From an uncultured Amylibacter sp. (lineage in GTDB: Bacteria; Pseudomonadota; Alphaproteobacteria; Rhodobacterales; Rhodobacteraceae): a DNA stretch of 64,000 nt. Where the stretch lies: contig CANMGS010000002.1 in NCBI GenBank assembly GCA_947497475.1, positions 372,001 through 436,000 of the forward strand, read 5' to 3'. The notes beneath the pieces are model-generated. The model was not told where the DNA came from and searched no databases. It was given only the letters and a program-made list of their open reading frames with translations. Both the position numbers and the translations under genes were made by a program. Positions 47,852 through 54,544 of this stretch are shown one piece after another (position 1 is the stretch's first letter; each line of letters begins with the position of its first letter).

Positions 47852-48136
47852 ATGGCGAATTCTATTTGGGTTGATGTTTTAAAAACTGTTGTAAAGACCA
47901 GCTTTACAAGTGTGTTTACAGCTATAGCAATTATTCGCCTTGGTATGATGATTTACCCCACCCATGAAGTGGCAGCGAATACGCAAACTGCATATCAAGT
48001 GGAAGAAGGTACCGTGCAGATACCTGCTAAGACGGATGCGGACGTTGATGCAGGTGGTCCCAAAACCATAGCAAAGAATGCACCGCGCGTAGTGTTTGGA
48101 CAGAATTCGATCGAGAATTTAAAAGACCGCAACTGA
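47852..48136 (+). CDS. Small membrane-anchored hypothetical protein
   Basis: 94 residues with one hydrophobic segment near residues 17-35 and a hydrophilic tail (GTVQIPAKTDADVDAGGPKT). No family recognised. A weak ribosome site (GTAGGTGG) precedes the ATG. Located between an esterase and an HNH gene, with structured RNA elements downstream. Confidence 0.6.
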   Translation: MANSIWVDVLKTVVKTSFTSVFTAIAIIRLGMMIYPTHEVAANTQTAYQVEEGTVQIPAKTDADVDAGGPKTIAKNAPRVVFGQNSIENLKDRN

Positions 48137-48177
48137 TCGGATATTTTATAATTCTGTTTCAAAACACATGTAGATAT

Positions 48178-48286
48178 CCCCTATCATGATATAGGGGGTT
48201 GTCAGCTTTTAACCCCTCTATATAGTGGTTCGTATATTGGGACGGGCAAGTCCCGTTCTGGTGTTTATGAATTAACACAACAGAAC
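48178..48286 (+). promoter_or_regulatory. Structured leader upstream of the HNH gene
   Basis: Several hairpins occur in series: CCCCTAT/ATAGGGG (48178-48197), GGGGTT/AACCCC (48195-48216) which competes with the first, ACGGG/CCCGT (48242-48256), and GTTCTG+GTGTT pairing with AACAC+CAGAAC (48255-48286). The HNH start codon is at 48305. The mutually exclusive first two stems are suggestive of a regulatory leader. No known riboswitch class was recognised. Confidence 0.4.
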
Positions 48287-48304
48287 AGGGGTCGTTTTGC
48301 TAAA

Positions 48305-48889
48305 ATGAATACCGAATTTTCTGAAAGTTTTGTGCGTAACCCATCAAGCTTACGTCATTATCCATCACTTGTTTTAAATGCTGATTTTCGTCCTTTATCG
48401 TATTTCCCGCTCTCTTTATGGAGCTGGCAAGACACTATAAAAGCTGTCTATTCTGACAGAGTTGCTATTGTAGCTGAATATGACCAAGTTGTTCATTCGC
48501 CCTCAACCGAAATCAATATTCCATCGGTGATCGTATTAAAAGATTACGTAAAACCTGTGAAATCCACAGCTTTTACACGTTTTAACTTATTTCTGCGCGA
48601 TGAGTTTACCTGCCAATACTGTGGTTCCAAAGGTGATATGACATTCGACCATGTATTGCCCCGTGCACGAGGAGGTAAGACCACATGGCAAAATGTTGTG
48701 GCGTCTTGCAGCCCATGTAATCTGCGGAAAGGATCAAAGCTTGTGAAAGAGGCTGGTATGCGTTTGCGCAATGTGCCCAAAGAACCAACCGCTTCACAAT
48801 TGATGAATGCAGGCCGTAAGTTTCCACCAAACTTTATGCATGAAAGCTGGATGGATTATTTGTACTGGGATGCAGAGCTAGAAGCATAA
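48305..48889 (+). CDS. HNH endonuclease family protein
   Basis: 194 residues. The HNH motif is complete: TCQYCGSKGDMTFDHVLPRARGG ... WQNVVASCSPCNLRKGSK, with two CxxC zinc pairs around the catalytic His. The N-terminal region PSLVLNADFRPLSYFPLSLWSWQDTIKAVYSDRV is conserved in a widespread alphaproteobacterial HNH family of unknown role, usually single-copy and chromosomal, so it is not evidently a mobile-element gene. A leader with multiple hairpins precedes it. Confidence 0.88.
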   Translation: MNTEFSESFVRNPSSLRHYPSLVLNADFRPLSYFPLSLWSWQDTIKAVYSDRVAIVAEYDQVVHSPSTEINIPSVIVLKDYVKPVKSTAFTRFNLFLRDEFTCQYCGSKGDMTFDHVLPRARGGKTTWQNVVASCSPCNLRKGSKLVKEAGMRLRNVPKEPTASQLMNAGRKFPPNFMHESWMDYLYWDAELEA

Positions 48890-49002
48890 AACCGCCTATT
48901 TATTGTTTTGGTACTGGAAATATGATTTCGGCCTCATATATCTAGAGGAGGACAGGTTGAATTATCAACCTTGCACACCCTAGGACTGGCCTCGGTGACG
49001 CA

Positions 49003-49043
49003 GATGCTGCAATCTATCCCCCCCCTTTATGAGTTGCAGCATC
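49003..49043 (+). repeat. Inverted repeat / stem-loop upstream of a small exported-protein gene
   Basis: GATGCTGCAA (49003-49012) pairs perfectly with TTGCAGCATC (49034-49043). It lies 28 bp before the ATG at 49072, close to the CGGAGGG ribosome site. An RBS-preceded TTG at 48957 could start an 8-codon leader peptide; both are weak indications of 5' UTR control. Confidence 0.4.
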
Positions 49044-49071
49044 GTCCATCCTTAAATCTCGGAGGGTTTTC

Positions 49072-49536
49072 ATGAAACGTCGGACATTTTTATCGGGTTT
49101 AACCTCGCTTGGTATATTGCCGAATATACCTTTACCCGCTCTTGCAACCGCACCTGCATCTACAGCAGCACTTGAAAGTGTGAAAGCTGCCGAAATTATT
49201 GTACGCGCCCATAATTCTTGCTCAATACCCATGCTACAACGTTTGCTTCGTGTTGAGGCAGCAATCGCACAAGAGGTGCAGGGGCTTTTGATAAAACGTG
49301 GGGCAATTACAGCGCCCAGCGTTGCTGGAGTGTCACAAGCCGTGAACCCTTCAAATCTAGATGTGTTTTTGCCAGGCAGTTCTGCACGGAGCGGTTTGGA
49401 CGCCAAGATAAAAGAAGCTGTTAAAGATAAGGTAAAGCAATATCTTACCGGAGATGACTCAGCGTCTGATCCCAGCGATGAGCCAGAACAAAGCGCAGAG
49501 GGACGACAAGACGGCATTCCAAGCAGCCATACTTAA
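49072..49536 (+). CDS. Exported hypothetical protein (possible Tat signal)
   Basis: 154 residues. The N-terminus MKRRTFLSGLTSLGILPNIPLPALATA looks like a Tat-type or Sec signal peptide (RRTFLSG). The middle is helical (AQEVQGLLIKRGAI) and the C-terminus is acidic and disordered. No family recognised. A good ribosome site CGGAGGG precedes the ATG. The 3' 78 bp overlap the convergent DsbB gene, which is unusual, so the C-terminal tail should be regarded with caution. Confidence 0.6.
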   Translation: MKRRTFLSGLTSLGILPNIPLPALATAPASTAALESVKAAEIIVRAHNSCSIPMLQRLLRVEAAIAQEVQGLLIKRGAITAPSVAGVSQAVNPSNLDVFLPGSSARSGLDAKIKEAVKDKVKQYLTGDDSASDPSDEPEQSAEGRQDGIPSSHT

Positions 49537-49917
49537 GCCCCATAAAGACCAAGCGATTTCATCACAGCGAACCAATGGCGCATTCATAATCTTGTCTAAA
49601 AGGTCATCGACATCCATACCCACAGTTGATCCAGATGTGCAGCTGTTTGGACCTTCCCACCATAATTGCTCAACGCCTGTGTGATATAACCCAATACCTG
49701 CAGTCGCCATGGCTGCAATAAAGCCAAGCCATGCTAACTTATGTTGTCCTGTTGCCATTGCAATCAAGCCAATTGCTATAGCTGCAACATGTGGCCAGCG
49801 TTGCCATAAGCACATTTTACAAGGGTGAAGCCCGCCTAAATGTTGAAACGCATAAGCGCCGCCCAATAAGGCAATAGAGCCAAGTGTTGCTAGGGCGATC
49901 AGACGGTGGGTTGTCAT
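49459..49917 (-). CDS. dsbB: Disulfide bond formation protein B (DsbB-like)
   Basis: 152 residues, about four membrane helices. The first periplasmic loop has LHPCKMCLWQRWPH with the CxxC pair; the second has PNSCTSGST and later VRCDEIAW, the other redox cysteines. It reoxidises a DsbA-like protein and passes electrons to quinone. It overlaps the YqaA-type gene by 4 bp (49914-49917) and is probably co-transcribed with it. Confidence 0.88.
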   Translation of the reverse strand: MTTHRLIALATLGSIALLGGAYAFQHLGGLHPCKMCLWQRWPHVAAIAIGLIAMATGQHKLAWLGFIAAMATAGIGLYHTGVEQLWWEGPNSCTSGSTVGMDVDDLLDKIMNAPLVRCDEIAWSLWGLSMAAWNAVLSSLCALFWLIAGIRR

Positions 49918-50492
49918 AAATATCTCACTAAATAAAAGGCGCCAAACAAGAGGACGATGAACAATGTGAACATTAAGCCGAGACGTTTTTCAATGAAGTC
50001 TTTGATAGGTGTGCCAAATTTCCACAGCAAAGCCGCTACGATAAAGAAGCGTAACGCGCGCGCAATCAAAGACCAAAGTAAAAACTGCCCTAGTGGCAGA
50101 CCCGTTGCGCCAGAGGTGATAGTGATCACTTTATAAGGGAAGGGTGTGATGCCCGCAGTTAAAACTGCCCAATGCCCATAAGCATTAAAACGTTCTTTGA
50201 ATACGTCGAAATCATCTAGTTTATGATAAAACTCTAAAACAGGCTTGCCTATTAGATCAAACAATTCCGCACCAATGTAATACCCTAAACCACCGCCTAA
50301 AACGCTAGCGATCGTGCAGACACCTGCAATGAGCCAAGCTCGGTGAGGGGCTGCAATTACTAATGGAATTAACAAAATGTCTGGTGGGATTGGGAAAACA
50401 GAGCTTTCCACAAAAGCAACAATGGCCAATGCTGCCAACGCGTATTTTGTCTGCGCCAATGATAGCGTCCAATTGTATAATTTATGCAGCAC
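49914..50492 (-). CDS. YqaA/DedA-like (VTT domain) membrane protein
   Basis: 192 residues with about five hydrophobic segments. VESSVFPIPPDILLIPLVIAAPHRAWLIAGVCTIASVLGGGLGYYIG and TPFPYKVITITSGATGLPLGQFLLWSLIARALRFFIVAALL are the SNARE-associated/VTT pattern of YqaA, a DedA relative thought to help membrane-lipid or proton-dependent transport. First gene of a two-gene unit with dsbB, divergent from the metallopeptidase gene. Confidence 0.87.
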   Translation of the reverse strand: MLHKLYNWTLSLAQTKYALAALAIVAFVESSVFPIPPDILLIPLVIAAPHRAWLIAGVCTIASVLGGGLGYYIGAELFDLIGKPVLEFYHKLDDFDVFKERFNAYGHWAVLTAGITPFPYKVITITSGATGLPLGQFLLWSLIARALRFFIVAALLWKFGTPIKDFIEKRLGLMFTLFIVLLFGAFYLVRYL

Positions 50493-50616
50493 GTATCCCG
50501 CCCTTTTTTGCCCTATGCATCATGACCAGCGCGATAGGTCAAGGAAAACGTATATCTTGCGCACAACCCAAGGGCTGTTATCATATCTGTAATAAGCTCA
50601 ATAGGGGAGTAAGCTC

Positions 50617-51462
50617 ATGAAATGGCGTGGTCGTCGCGGAAGCAGAAACATTGAAGATCGCAGACGTATGTCCAAGGGCAAAGCTGGTGGCATGGGCATC
50701 GGTGGCGTGATCGTCGTTATGCTGTTGGGGATGGTCTTTGGTGTGGATGTGAGTTCTCTTCTGGATAACAGTGGCGGTCGTTCCGTTTCAAGCGGTTCTG
50801 GGACAATAACACAGGCAGATAAGGACCAAGGCCAGTTCGTAAGCGTAACTTTGGCTGATACAGAAGAGGTTTGGTCAGAGATATTCCGCGAACAAGTTGG
50901 GCGTGCTTATCGTCCTGTGACAATGGTGCTTTTCAAAGGTGTTACACAATCACCATGTGGTAATGCATCTGGTGCAACAGGCCCTTTCTATTGTCCTGGG
51001 GATAAAAAAGCTTACTTAGATACTGATTTTTTTACGACTTTATCGAAACGTATGGGGGCAAAGGGTGACTTTGCTGCGGCTTATGTTGTGGCGCATGAAG
51101 TGGCACATCACGTACAAAATGAATTGGGTACTTTAGGTAAAGCCAATGACGCACGTCGCCGTATGAGCAAAGAAGACAGCAACCGTGTTTCTGTGATGAT
51201 TGAGCTGCAGGCGGATTGCTATTCTGGGGTATGGGCGCGCCGTGTTGAGCAGAGGTTTGGATCTATTGAACAAGGTGATTTGCGCGAGGCTATAAATGCC
51301 GCCAAACAAATCGGTGACGACACTTTGCAACGTAATGCAGGGCAACGTCCCATGCCGCATACGTATACACATGGTACATCAGAACAACGCCAACAGTGGT
51401 TTGTGCGTGGGTATAAGACAAATGATATCCGTCAATGCGATACGTTTGCTGCATTAAATTAA
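50617..51462 (+). CDS. YpfJ-type neutral zinc metallopeptidase
   Basis: 281 residues. After the start MKWRGRRGSRNIEDRR a membrane segment lies near residues 25-45. YVVAHEVAHHVQNELG carries the HExxH zinc motif (HEVAHH), with ELQADCYSGVWA supplying the third ligand. This matches the KPN_02809/YpfJ putative metalloprotease family, whose substrates are unknown. Single gene upstream of tRNA-Leu. Confidence 0.92.
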   Translation: MKWRGRRGSRNIEDRRRMSKGKAGGMGIGGVIVVMLLGMVFGVDVSSLLDNSGGRSVSSGSGTITQADKDQGQFVSVTLADTEEVWSEIFREQVGRAYRPVTMVLFKGVTQSPCGNASGATGPFYCPGDKKAYLDTDFFTTLSKRMGAKGDFAAAYVVAHEVAHHVQNELGTLGKANDARRRMSKEDSNRVSVMIELQADCYSGVWARRVEQRFGSIEQGDLREAINAAKQIGDDTLQRNAGQRPMPHTYTHGTSEQRQQWFVRGYKTNDIRQCDTFAALN

Positions 51463-51548
51463 GCGGGGTAATATTTTTTGCAATTCAGCGTCTTATTGTG
51501 ATTGACGATAGTGTTACAGGGCGGTAAACGAGCCCTCACGTGATATCT

Positions 51549-51633
51549 GCCCGAGTGGTGGAATTGGTAGACACGTTGGATTCAAAATCCAATGCTTCAC
51601 GGCGTGCCGGTTCGAGTCCGGCCTCGGGTACCA
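51549..51633 (+). tRNA. tRNA-Leu (anticodon CAA)
   Basis: 85 nt, class II. Acceptor GCCCGAG/CTCGGGT (terminal G-U), anticodon stem TTGGA/TCCAA with loop TTCAAAA (CAA), variable arm TGCTTCACGGCGT, T-arm GCCGG-TTCGAGT-CCGGC, A discriminator and CCA. Its 3' end is repeated at 53358-53373, which marks an integrated islet. Confidence 0.96.
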
Positions 51634-51635
51634 CG
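51620..51635. repeat. Left att repeat (tRNA-Leu 3' end)
   Basis: GGCCTCGGGTACCACG covers the tRNA acceptor 3' strand, CCA and 2 more bases. The identical 16 bp occur at 53358-53373, and the extra two bases before it differ by one (CCGG versus CTGG). Confidence 0.9.
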
Positions 51636-51637
51636 AA

Positions 51638-51672
51638 AAAATCCTTTTAAATCAATGATTTAAAAGGATTTT
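51638..51672 (+). terminator. Islet-borne hairpin directly after tRNA-Leu
   Basis: AAAATCCTTTTAAATCA (51638-51654) is perfectly complementary to TGATTTAAAAGGATTTT (51656-51672) and followed by CGTCTTTTT. Probably terminates tRNA-Leu transcription now that the original terminator has been pushed 1.7 kb away. Confidence 0.8.
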
Positions 51673-51713
51673 CGTCTTTTTGGAGACTGCAAAATAACCG
51701 TAATTATCAAAAC

Positions 51714-51747
51714 TTGTGATACAATCTGTGATACATTTTGTGATACA
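51714..51747 (+). repeat. Three tandem TTGTGATACA repeats, left end of islet
   Basis: Copies start at 51714, 51726 and 51738 (TTGTGATACA, CTGTGATACA, TTGTGATACA), an exact 12-bp period with 2-bp spacers. The same array in the same orientation occurs at the right end (53229-53262). Fits recombinase arm-type sites. Confidence 0.85.
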
Positions 51748-51759
51748 ACTAGAGAAAAA

Positions 51760-51795
51760 CCATAATTTATTTAAAGTGAACTATATAAATTATGG
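51760..51795 (-). terminator. Rho-independent terminator of the TIR-SLATT operon
   Basis: CCATAATTTAT (51760-51770) and ATAAATTATGG (51785-51795) are complementary, and on the minus strand the stem is followed by TTTTT. It lies 18 bp after the SLATT stop codon. Confidence 0.8.
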
Positions 51796-51812
51796 CTCTT
51801 AAAGTTTCTGGT

Positions 51813-52688
51813 TTAGTTTGCATCCCGCCTTGCTACCCACTGAGTATGCTCTCGAGAGAAGGCTAATTCAGATTCGTTAACAAAATTTGATAAATCAGCT
51901 TCGGTTTTAATGGAATCAGAATTGCTTTTAATAATACCAATTTCGTGAGCGGTTAGATTGTAGCTAGCCATTAACTCACCGTGGCGTTTCATCTGGAGCC
52001 AACCTAATGCTGAGGTGACTAAAACAATCATCGGATCAAACGCTAGAGTTAAACTTGGTAAGCTAAATGAATCTGCGTTTAATGTGATTACCGCCAATAT
52101 ATAAATTACAATTGTTACAATAAACCACATCAATAGCGCACTCTTATTAGCTGCCGACTTTTTAGAGTACCAACGACGTTGGTTATCAATTCTATTAGCA
52201 ACATAATAAGCTAACCGATCTTCAAGAGATTGTTTGCGAATATCAATCATTGAATTTGTTATCTGGTCGGTTTCGTCGGTAGAAAGGTTTATTGCGATGT
52301 GTTTGTTTGCGCGCAATATATCTCGTAATAGATTCCTAAAGTTAGCCTTTGGAATATCGATATTAGATGTATCTTCAAATGGATGTGCTCGCATTGCAAA
52401 ACGCCAAGTCGAGGTTTTCACGGATTCAGCCAGTGCACGACATCTATACCAGTCTTGGTCATGCTTCTTTACCATTCTGAATATGAATAAACCTGCGAGT
52501 ATCACCAACATAATGGTGATAGCCAATGTACTAATGCCAAATAGATTTCGAGTTGCACTCGCAATGCTTACAGAGAACAGAAGGAAATATTCTATTCTAA
52601 TTGTCCATAAAAAAAAGCTTTGTGCCTTTACTGAACCATCGTTTGCACTCTTATATAATGCTGGAAATACTAAATCATGATCTTTCAC
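51813..52688 (-). CDS. SLATT/DUF4231-like membrane protein, predicted effector
   Basis: 291 residues from GTG 52688, preceded by AAGGGA and overlapping the TIR stop as GTGA; a longer frame to 52730 runs into the TIR gene. Two hydrophobic pairs are visible: about residues 25-75 (FFLWTIRIEYFLLFSVSI, LAITIMLVILAGLFIF) and about 200-245 (ALLMWFIVTIVIYILAVITL, PMIVLVTSALGWLQM). Between and around them are WYRCRALAESVKTSTWRFAMRAHPF and YYVANRIDNQRRWYSKKSAAN, the pattern of SLATT (SMODS- and SLOG-associating 2TM) modules. SLATT proteins are predicted to form pores that kill or arrest infected cells. Here it probably responds to the TIR protein. Confidence 0.75.
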   Translation of the reverse strand: MKDHDLVFPALYKSANDGSVKAQSFFLWTIRIEYFLLFSVSIASATRNLFGISTLAITIMLVILAGLFIFRMVKKHDQDWYRCRALAESVKTSTWRFAMRAHPFEDTSNIDIPKANFRNLLRDILRANKHIAINLSTDETDQITNSMIDIRKQSLEDRLAYYVANRIDNQRRWYSKKSAANKSALLMWFIVTIVIYILAVITLNADSFSLPSLTLAFDPMIVLVTSALGWLQMKRHGELMASYNLTAHEIGIIKSNSDSIKTEADLSNFVNESELAFSREHTQWVARRDAN

Positions 52689-53080
52689 GATATTTCCCTT
52701 ATTCCTGCAACAATTGAATCTGAATTCCAATTAACAATTTTATCAGCCTCTAGTGTTATCGCTGCGGGCATTTGTATTGCTCCTCGTGGTCTTACACCAA
52801 GGATAGGTTTATTAATGCTTTTGGCAAATTCTAGTTCAAATTGTATCCAATCACTATAGTTCGCCCACATGCCGCCGATAATGATCACACAATTTACTGG
52901 GCGGATTTGCTCTCGTAGCTCTTCTTTCATTTTATATTTAGCCATATGACCGAAAGCTTTAGTTTCTGGTACAGAATAATTAACCCAAGTGAAAAATAGC
53001 CGATTGTTTAATAAGTTTACCATTGAGTTATAAGGCTCGCTGTACGACCATGAGTGACTGATAAATAGGCGTTTAGCCAT
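52685..53080 (-). CDS. ThsB-like TIR domain protein (DUF1863 type)
   Basis: 131 residues, one domain. It opens with RLFISHSWSYSEPYNSMVNLL, a typical TIR beta-A and alpha-A with the SHSW start seen in ThsB-type and DUF1863 proteins. Residues 76-82 are SDWIQFE, which fits the SxWxxxE motif and gives Glu82 as the candidate NADase catalytic residue; the following KPILGVRPRG is the usual strand and loop. In Thoeris defence such a TIR protein makes a cyclic ADP-ribose-type signal that triggers an effector. A promoter and GAGGAA ribosome site precede the gene, and the SLATT gene follows with a 4-bp overlap. Confidence 0.8.
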   Translation of the reverse strand: MAKRLFISHSWSYSEPYNSMVNLLNNRLFFTWVNYSVPETKAFGHMAKYKMKEELREQIRPVNCVIIIGGMWANYSDWIQFELEFAKSINKPILGVRPRGAIQMPAAITLEADKIVNWNSDSIVAGIREIS

Positions 53081-53112
53081 GCGATAGTTTCCTCGTTAAT
53101 AGTTACAATTTT

Positions 53113-53141
53113 TCTATAGCGCATTTGGAACAAATTGTGAA
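53113..53141 (-). promoter_or_regulatory. Predicted sigma-70 promoter for the TIR-SLATT operon
   Basis: On the minus strand TTCACA (53136-53141) and TATAGA (53113-53118) are spaced by 17 bp. The inverted repeat ATTTG-GAA-CAAAT (53123-53135) lies in the spacer and could be an operator. GAGGAA sits shortly before the TIR start. Confidence 0.5.
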
Positions 53142-53228
53142 CATATAAGTGTTTGTAAATTAAATTCAGATTACCTTAAACATTTTAGAAGTATTTCTAA
53201 ACCGTGATTAATTTTAACTATTTAAAAT

Positions 53229-53262
53229 GTGTGATACAATTTGTGATACTTTTTGTGATACA
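53229..53262 (+). repeat. Three tandem TTGTGATACA-like repeats, right end of islet
   Basis: Copies start at 53229 (GTGTGATACA), 53241 (TTGTGATACT) and 53253 (TTGTGATACA), 12-bp period. It is the same spacing and orientation as the left array. They are 96 bp from the right att repeat. Confidence 0.85.
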
Positions 53263-53335
53263 CGACAGATTTGATCAGCTTTTGGATATTTTTTAACTAT
53301 TTGATTTTTAATGATAAAGTTGCAATTAAGGTTCG

Positions 53336-53351
53336 ATACCGTTAACGGTAT
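53336..53351. repeat. Perfect 16-bp palindrome next to the right att repeat
   Basis: ATACCGTTAACGGTAT lies 6 bp before the right att repeat. It is a candidate core or accessory recombination site. Confidence 0.55.
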
Positions 53352-53357
53352 TACTCT

Positions 53358-53373
53358 GGCCTCGGGTACCACG
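53358..53373. repeat. Right att repeat (duplicate of tRNA-Leu 3' end)
   Basis: Identical to 51620-51635 over 16 bp. It lacks any upstream tRNA body, so it is not a second tRNA gene. Confidence 0.88.
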
Positions 53374-53380
53374 TAACAAA

Positions 53381-53408
53381 AAACGCTCCACTATAGTGGG
53401 GCGTTTTT
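53381..53408. terminator. Bidirectional terminator between the islet and phoR
   Basis: A hairpin ACGCTCCAC/GTGGGGCGT with a TATA loop, with T-runs on both sides (TTTTT on plus, TTTTTT on minus). It probably ends phoR transcription and, before the islet inserted, ended tRNA-Leu transcription too. Confidence 0.85.
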
Positions 53409-53443
53409 GCGTTTTATGGGGTAAATCTAAATGGCTGTAATGC

Positions 53444-54487
53444 TTATTTGGTCTCAACCACGGGCAGAAATACAGAAAAAATACTGCCCAAGCCCAGCTT
53501 GCTATCAATATGTAAATAGGCGCGGTGGCGGATCAGGATGTGTTTCACAATAGCTAAACCAAGCCCTGTGCCGCCCATATCTCGAGAGCGGCCTTTGTCG
53601 ATACGGTAGAAGCGTTCAGTCAGACGGGGTATGTGTTGTGGATCAATGCCTTCGCCTTGGTCACGCACAGAGATGCGTAGCTGGTTTTCATGACTTGGGT
53701 CTGGTTCAGCCACAATGGCCACTTCCGTGCCAGGTTTGCTGTATTTGATGCCATTTTCAATCAGGTTCTGGAACACTTGTGTCAATTCATCCGCATCCCC
53801 CACAACCATTGGTAAGTCATCAGAGACAGTCAAAGCGATTGCTGTGTCTTCAGTGTTTGAAATAGGCTCTAATGAAGCCACAACACGACGCAAAATCGTC
53901 TCAAGATTAACGGTTTCATGCGGTGCAATCCGTTCACTGGCTTGTAGTTTAGACAAAGACAACAGATCACCAATCAAACGGCTCATGCGCTGCGCATCAC
54001 TTAGCATCAGATCAAGGAACCGTTCACGTGCGACAGAATCATCTTTGGCGGGGCCTTGCAGGGTTTCGATAAACCCAGATAGGGATGTGAGCGGCGAGCG
54101 TAATTCGTGACTGACGTTCGCTACGAAATCAATGCGCATTTGTTCGGCTTCGCGAATGTGGCTGATATCTTCTAAGCTAATGATCGCGCGTGCTTTTTTA
54201 CCAGTTAACTCTGCATCAAGCCGTGTGACGATCAAACGAAAGGTTGTGGGAACCACATCTTGTAGGGTTAGTTCCAAAGAGACTGTAGTTTCGCCTTTCA
54301 AAACACGTTCTGCTGCCTTTTCACATTCTTTCGCAGGGATCACGCTGAACAGTTCGTCGTCTTTCCCATCAATGCCAAAACGTTTTTTGGCTGCAATGTT
54401 GCCAAATCGGATAACTTGGTTGGCATCGATTACAAAAACAGCCACTGATAGGCCGTTTAGGATGGTCTGAACGCTTTTTTTCAACAT
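53444..54487 (-). CDS. phoR: Sensor histidine kinase, PhoR-like
   Basis: 347 residues with no clear membrane segment at the N-terminus. A PAS-like domain (about 5-115: GLSVAVFVIDANQVIRFGN) is followed by HisKA (FVANVSHELRSPLTSLSGFIETL, His in SHELRSP) and HATPase with NLIENGIKYS, DQGEGID and GGTGLGLAIVKH. The pattern and length fit the PhoR of alphaproteobacteria that senses phosphate through the Pst system, but phoB and pst are not in this window. Its start is 61 bp from a candidate RNA terminator. Confidence 0.82.
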   Translation of the reverse strand: MLKKSVQTILNGLSVAVFVIDANQVIRFGNIAAKKRFGIDGKDDELFSVIPAKECEKAAERVLKGETTVSLELTLQDVVPTTFRLIVTRLDAELTGKKARAIISLEDISHIREAEQMRIDFVANVSHELRSPLTSLSGFIETLQGPAKDDSVARERFLDLMLSDAQRMSRLIGDLLSLSKLQASERIAPHETVNLETILRRVVASLEPISNTEDTAIALTVSDDLPMVVGDADELTQVFQNLIENGIKYSKPGTEVAIVAEPDPSHENQLRISVRDQGEGIDPQHIPRLTERFYRIDKGRSRDMGGTGLGLAIVKHILIRHRAYLHIDSKLGLGSIFSVFLPVVETK

Positions 54488-54544
54488 GGGTTTAGCCTTT
54501 TATTCTTGGGCGAAGTGTTGGCGTAAATGATACACATATTCAAT

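Larger units (their letters stand above)
51636..53373. mobile_element. 1.74-kb integrase-less genomic islet at tRNA-Leu
   Basis: Bounded by the two GGCCTCGGGTACCACG repeats (51620-51635 and 53358-53373; repeat period 1738 bp). Inside are, in order: a terminator hairpin, three 12-bp-spaced TTGTGATACA repeats, an operon terminator, the SLATT and TIR genes on the minus strand, their promoter, a second set of three repeats, and a 16-bp palindrome. No recombinase gene is present, so mobility must rely on proteins made elsewhere. The DNA is visibly AT-rich compared with flanking genes. Confidence 0.85.

Noticed and set aside
52234-52680. 148-codon plus-strand frame inside the SLATT gene
   Set aside because: It is antisense to a gene with clear membrane topology and a coupled start, and lacks its own signals.
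51714-53262. CRISPR array from the TTGTGATACA repeats
   Set aside because: Units are 10 bp with 2-bp spacers, far too short for CRISPR, and no cas genes are near.
53358-53373. Second tRNA-Leu gene
   Set aside because: Only the 16-bp tRNA end is present; there is no anticodon arm or T-arm. It is the right att copy.
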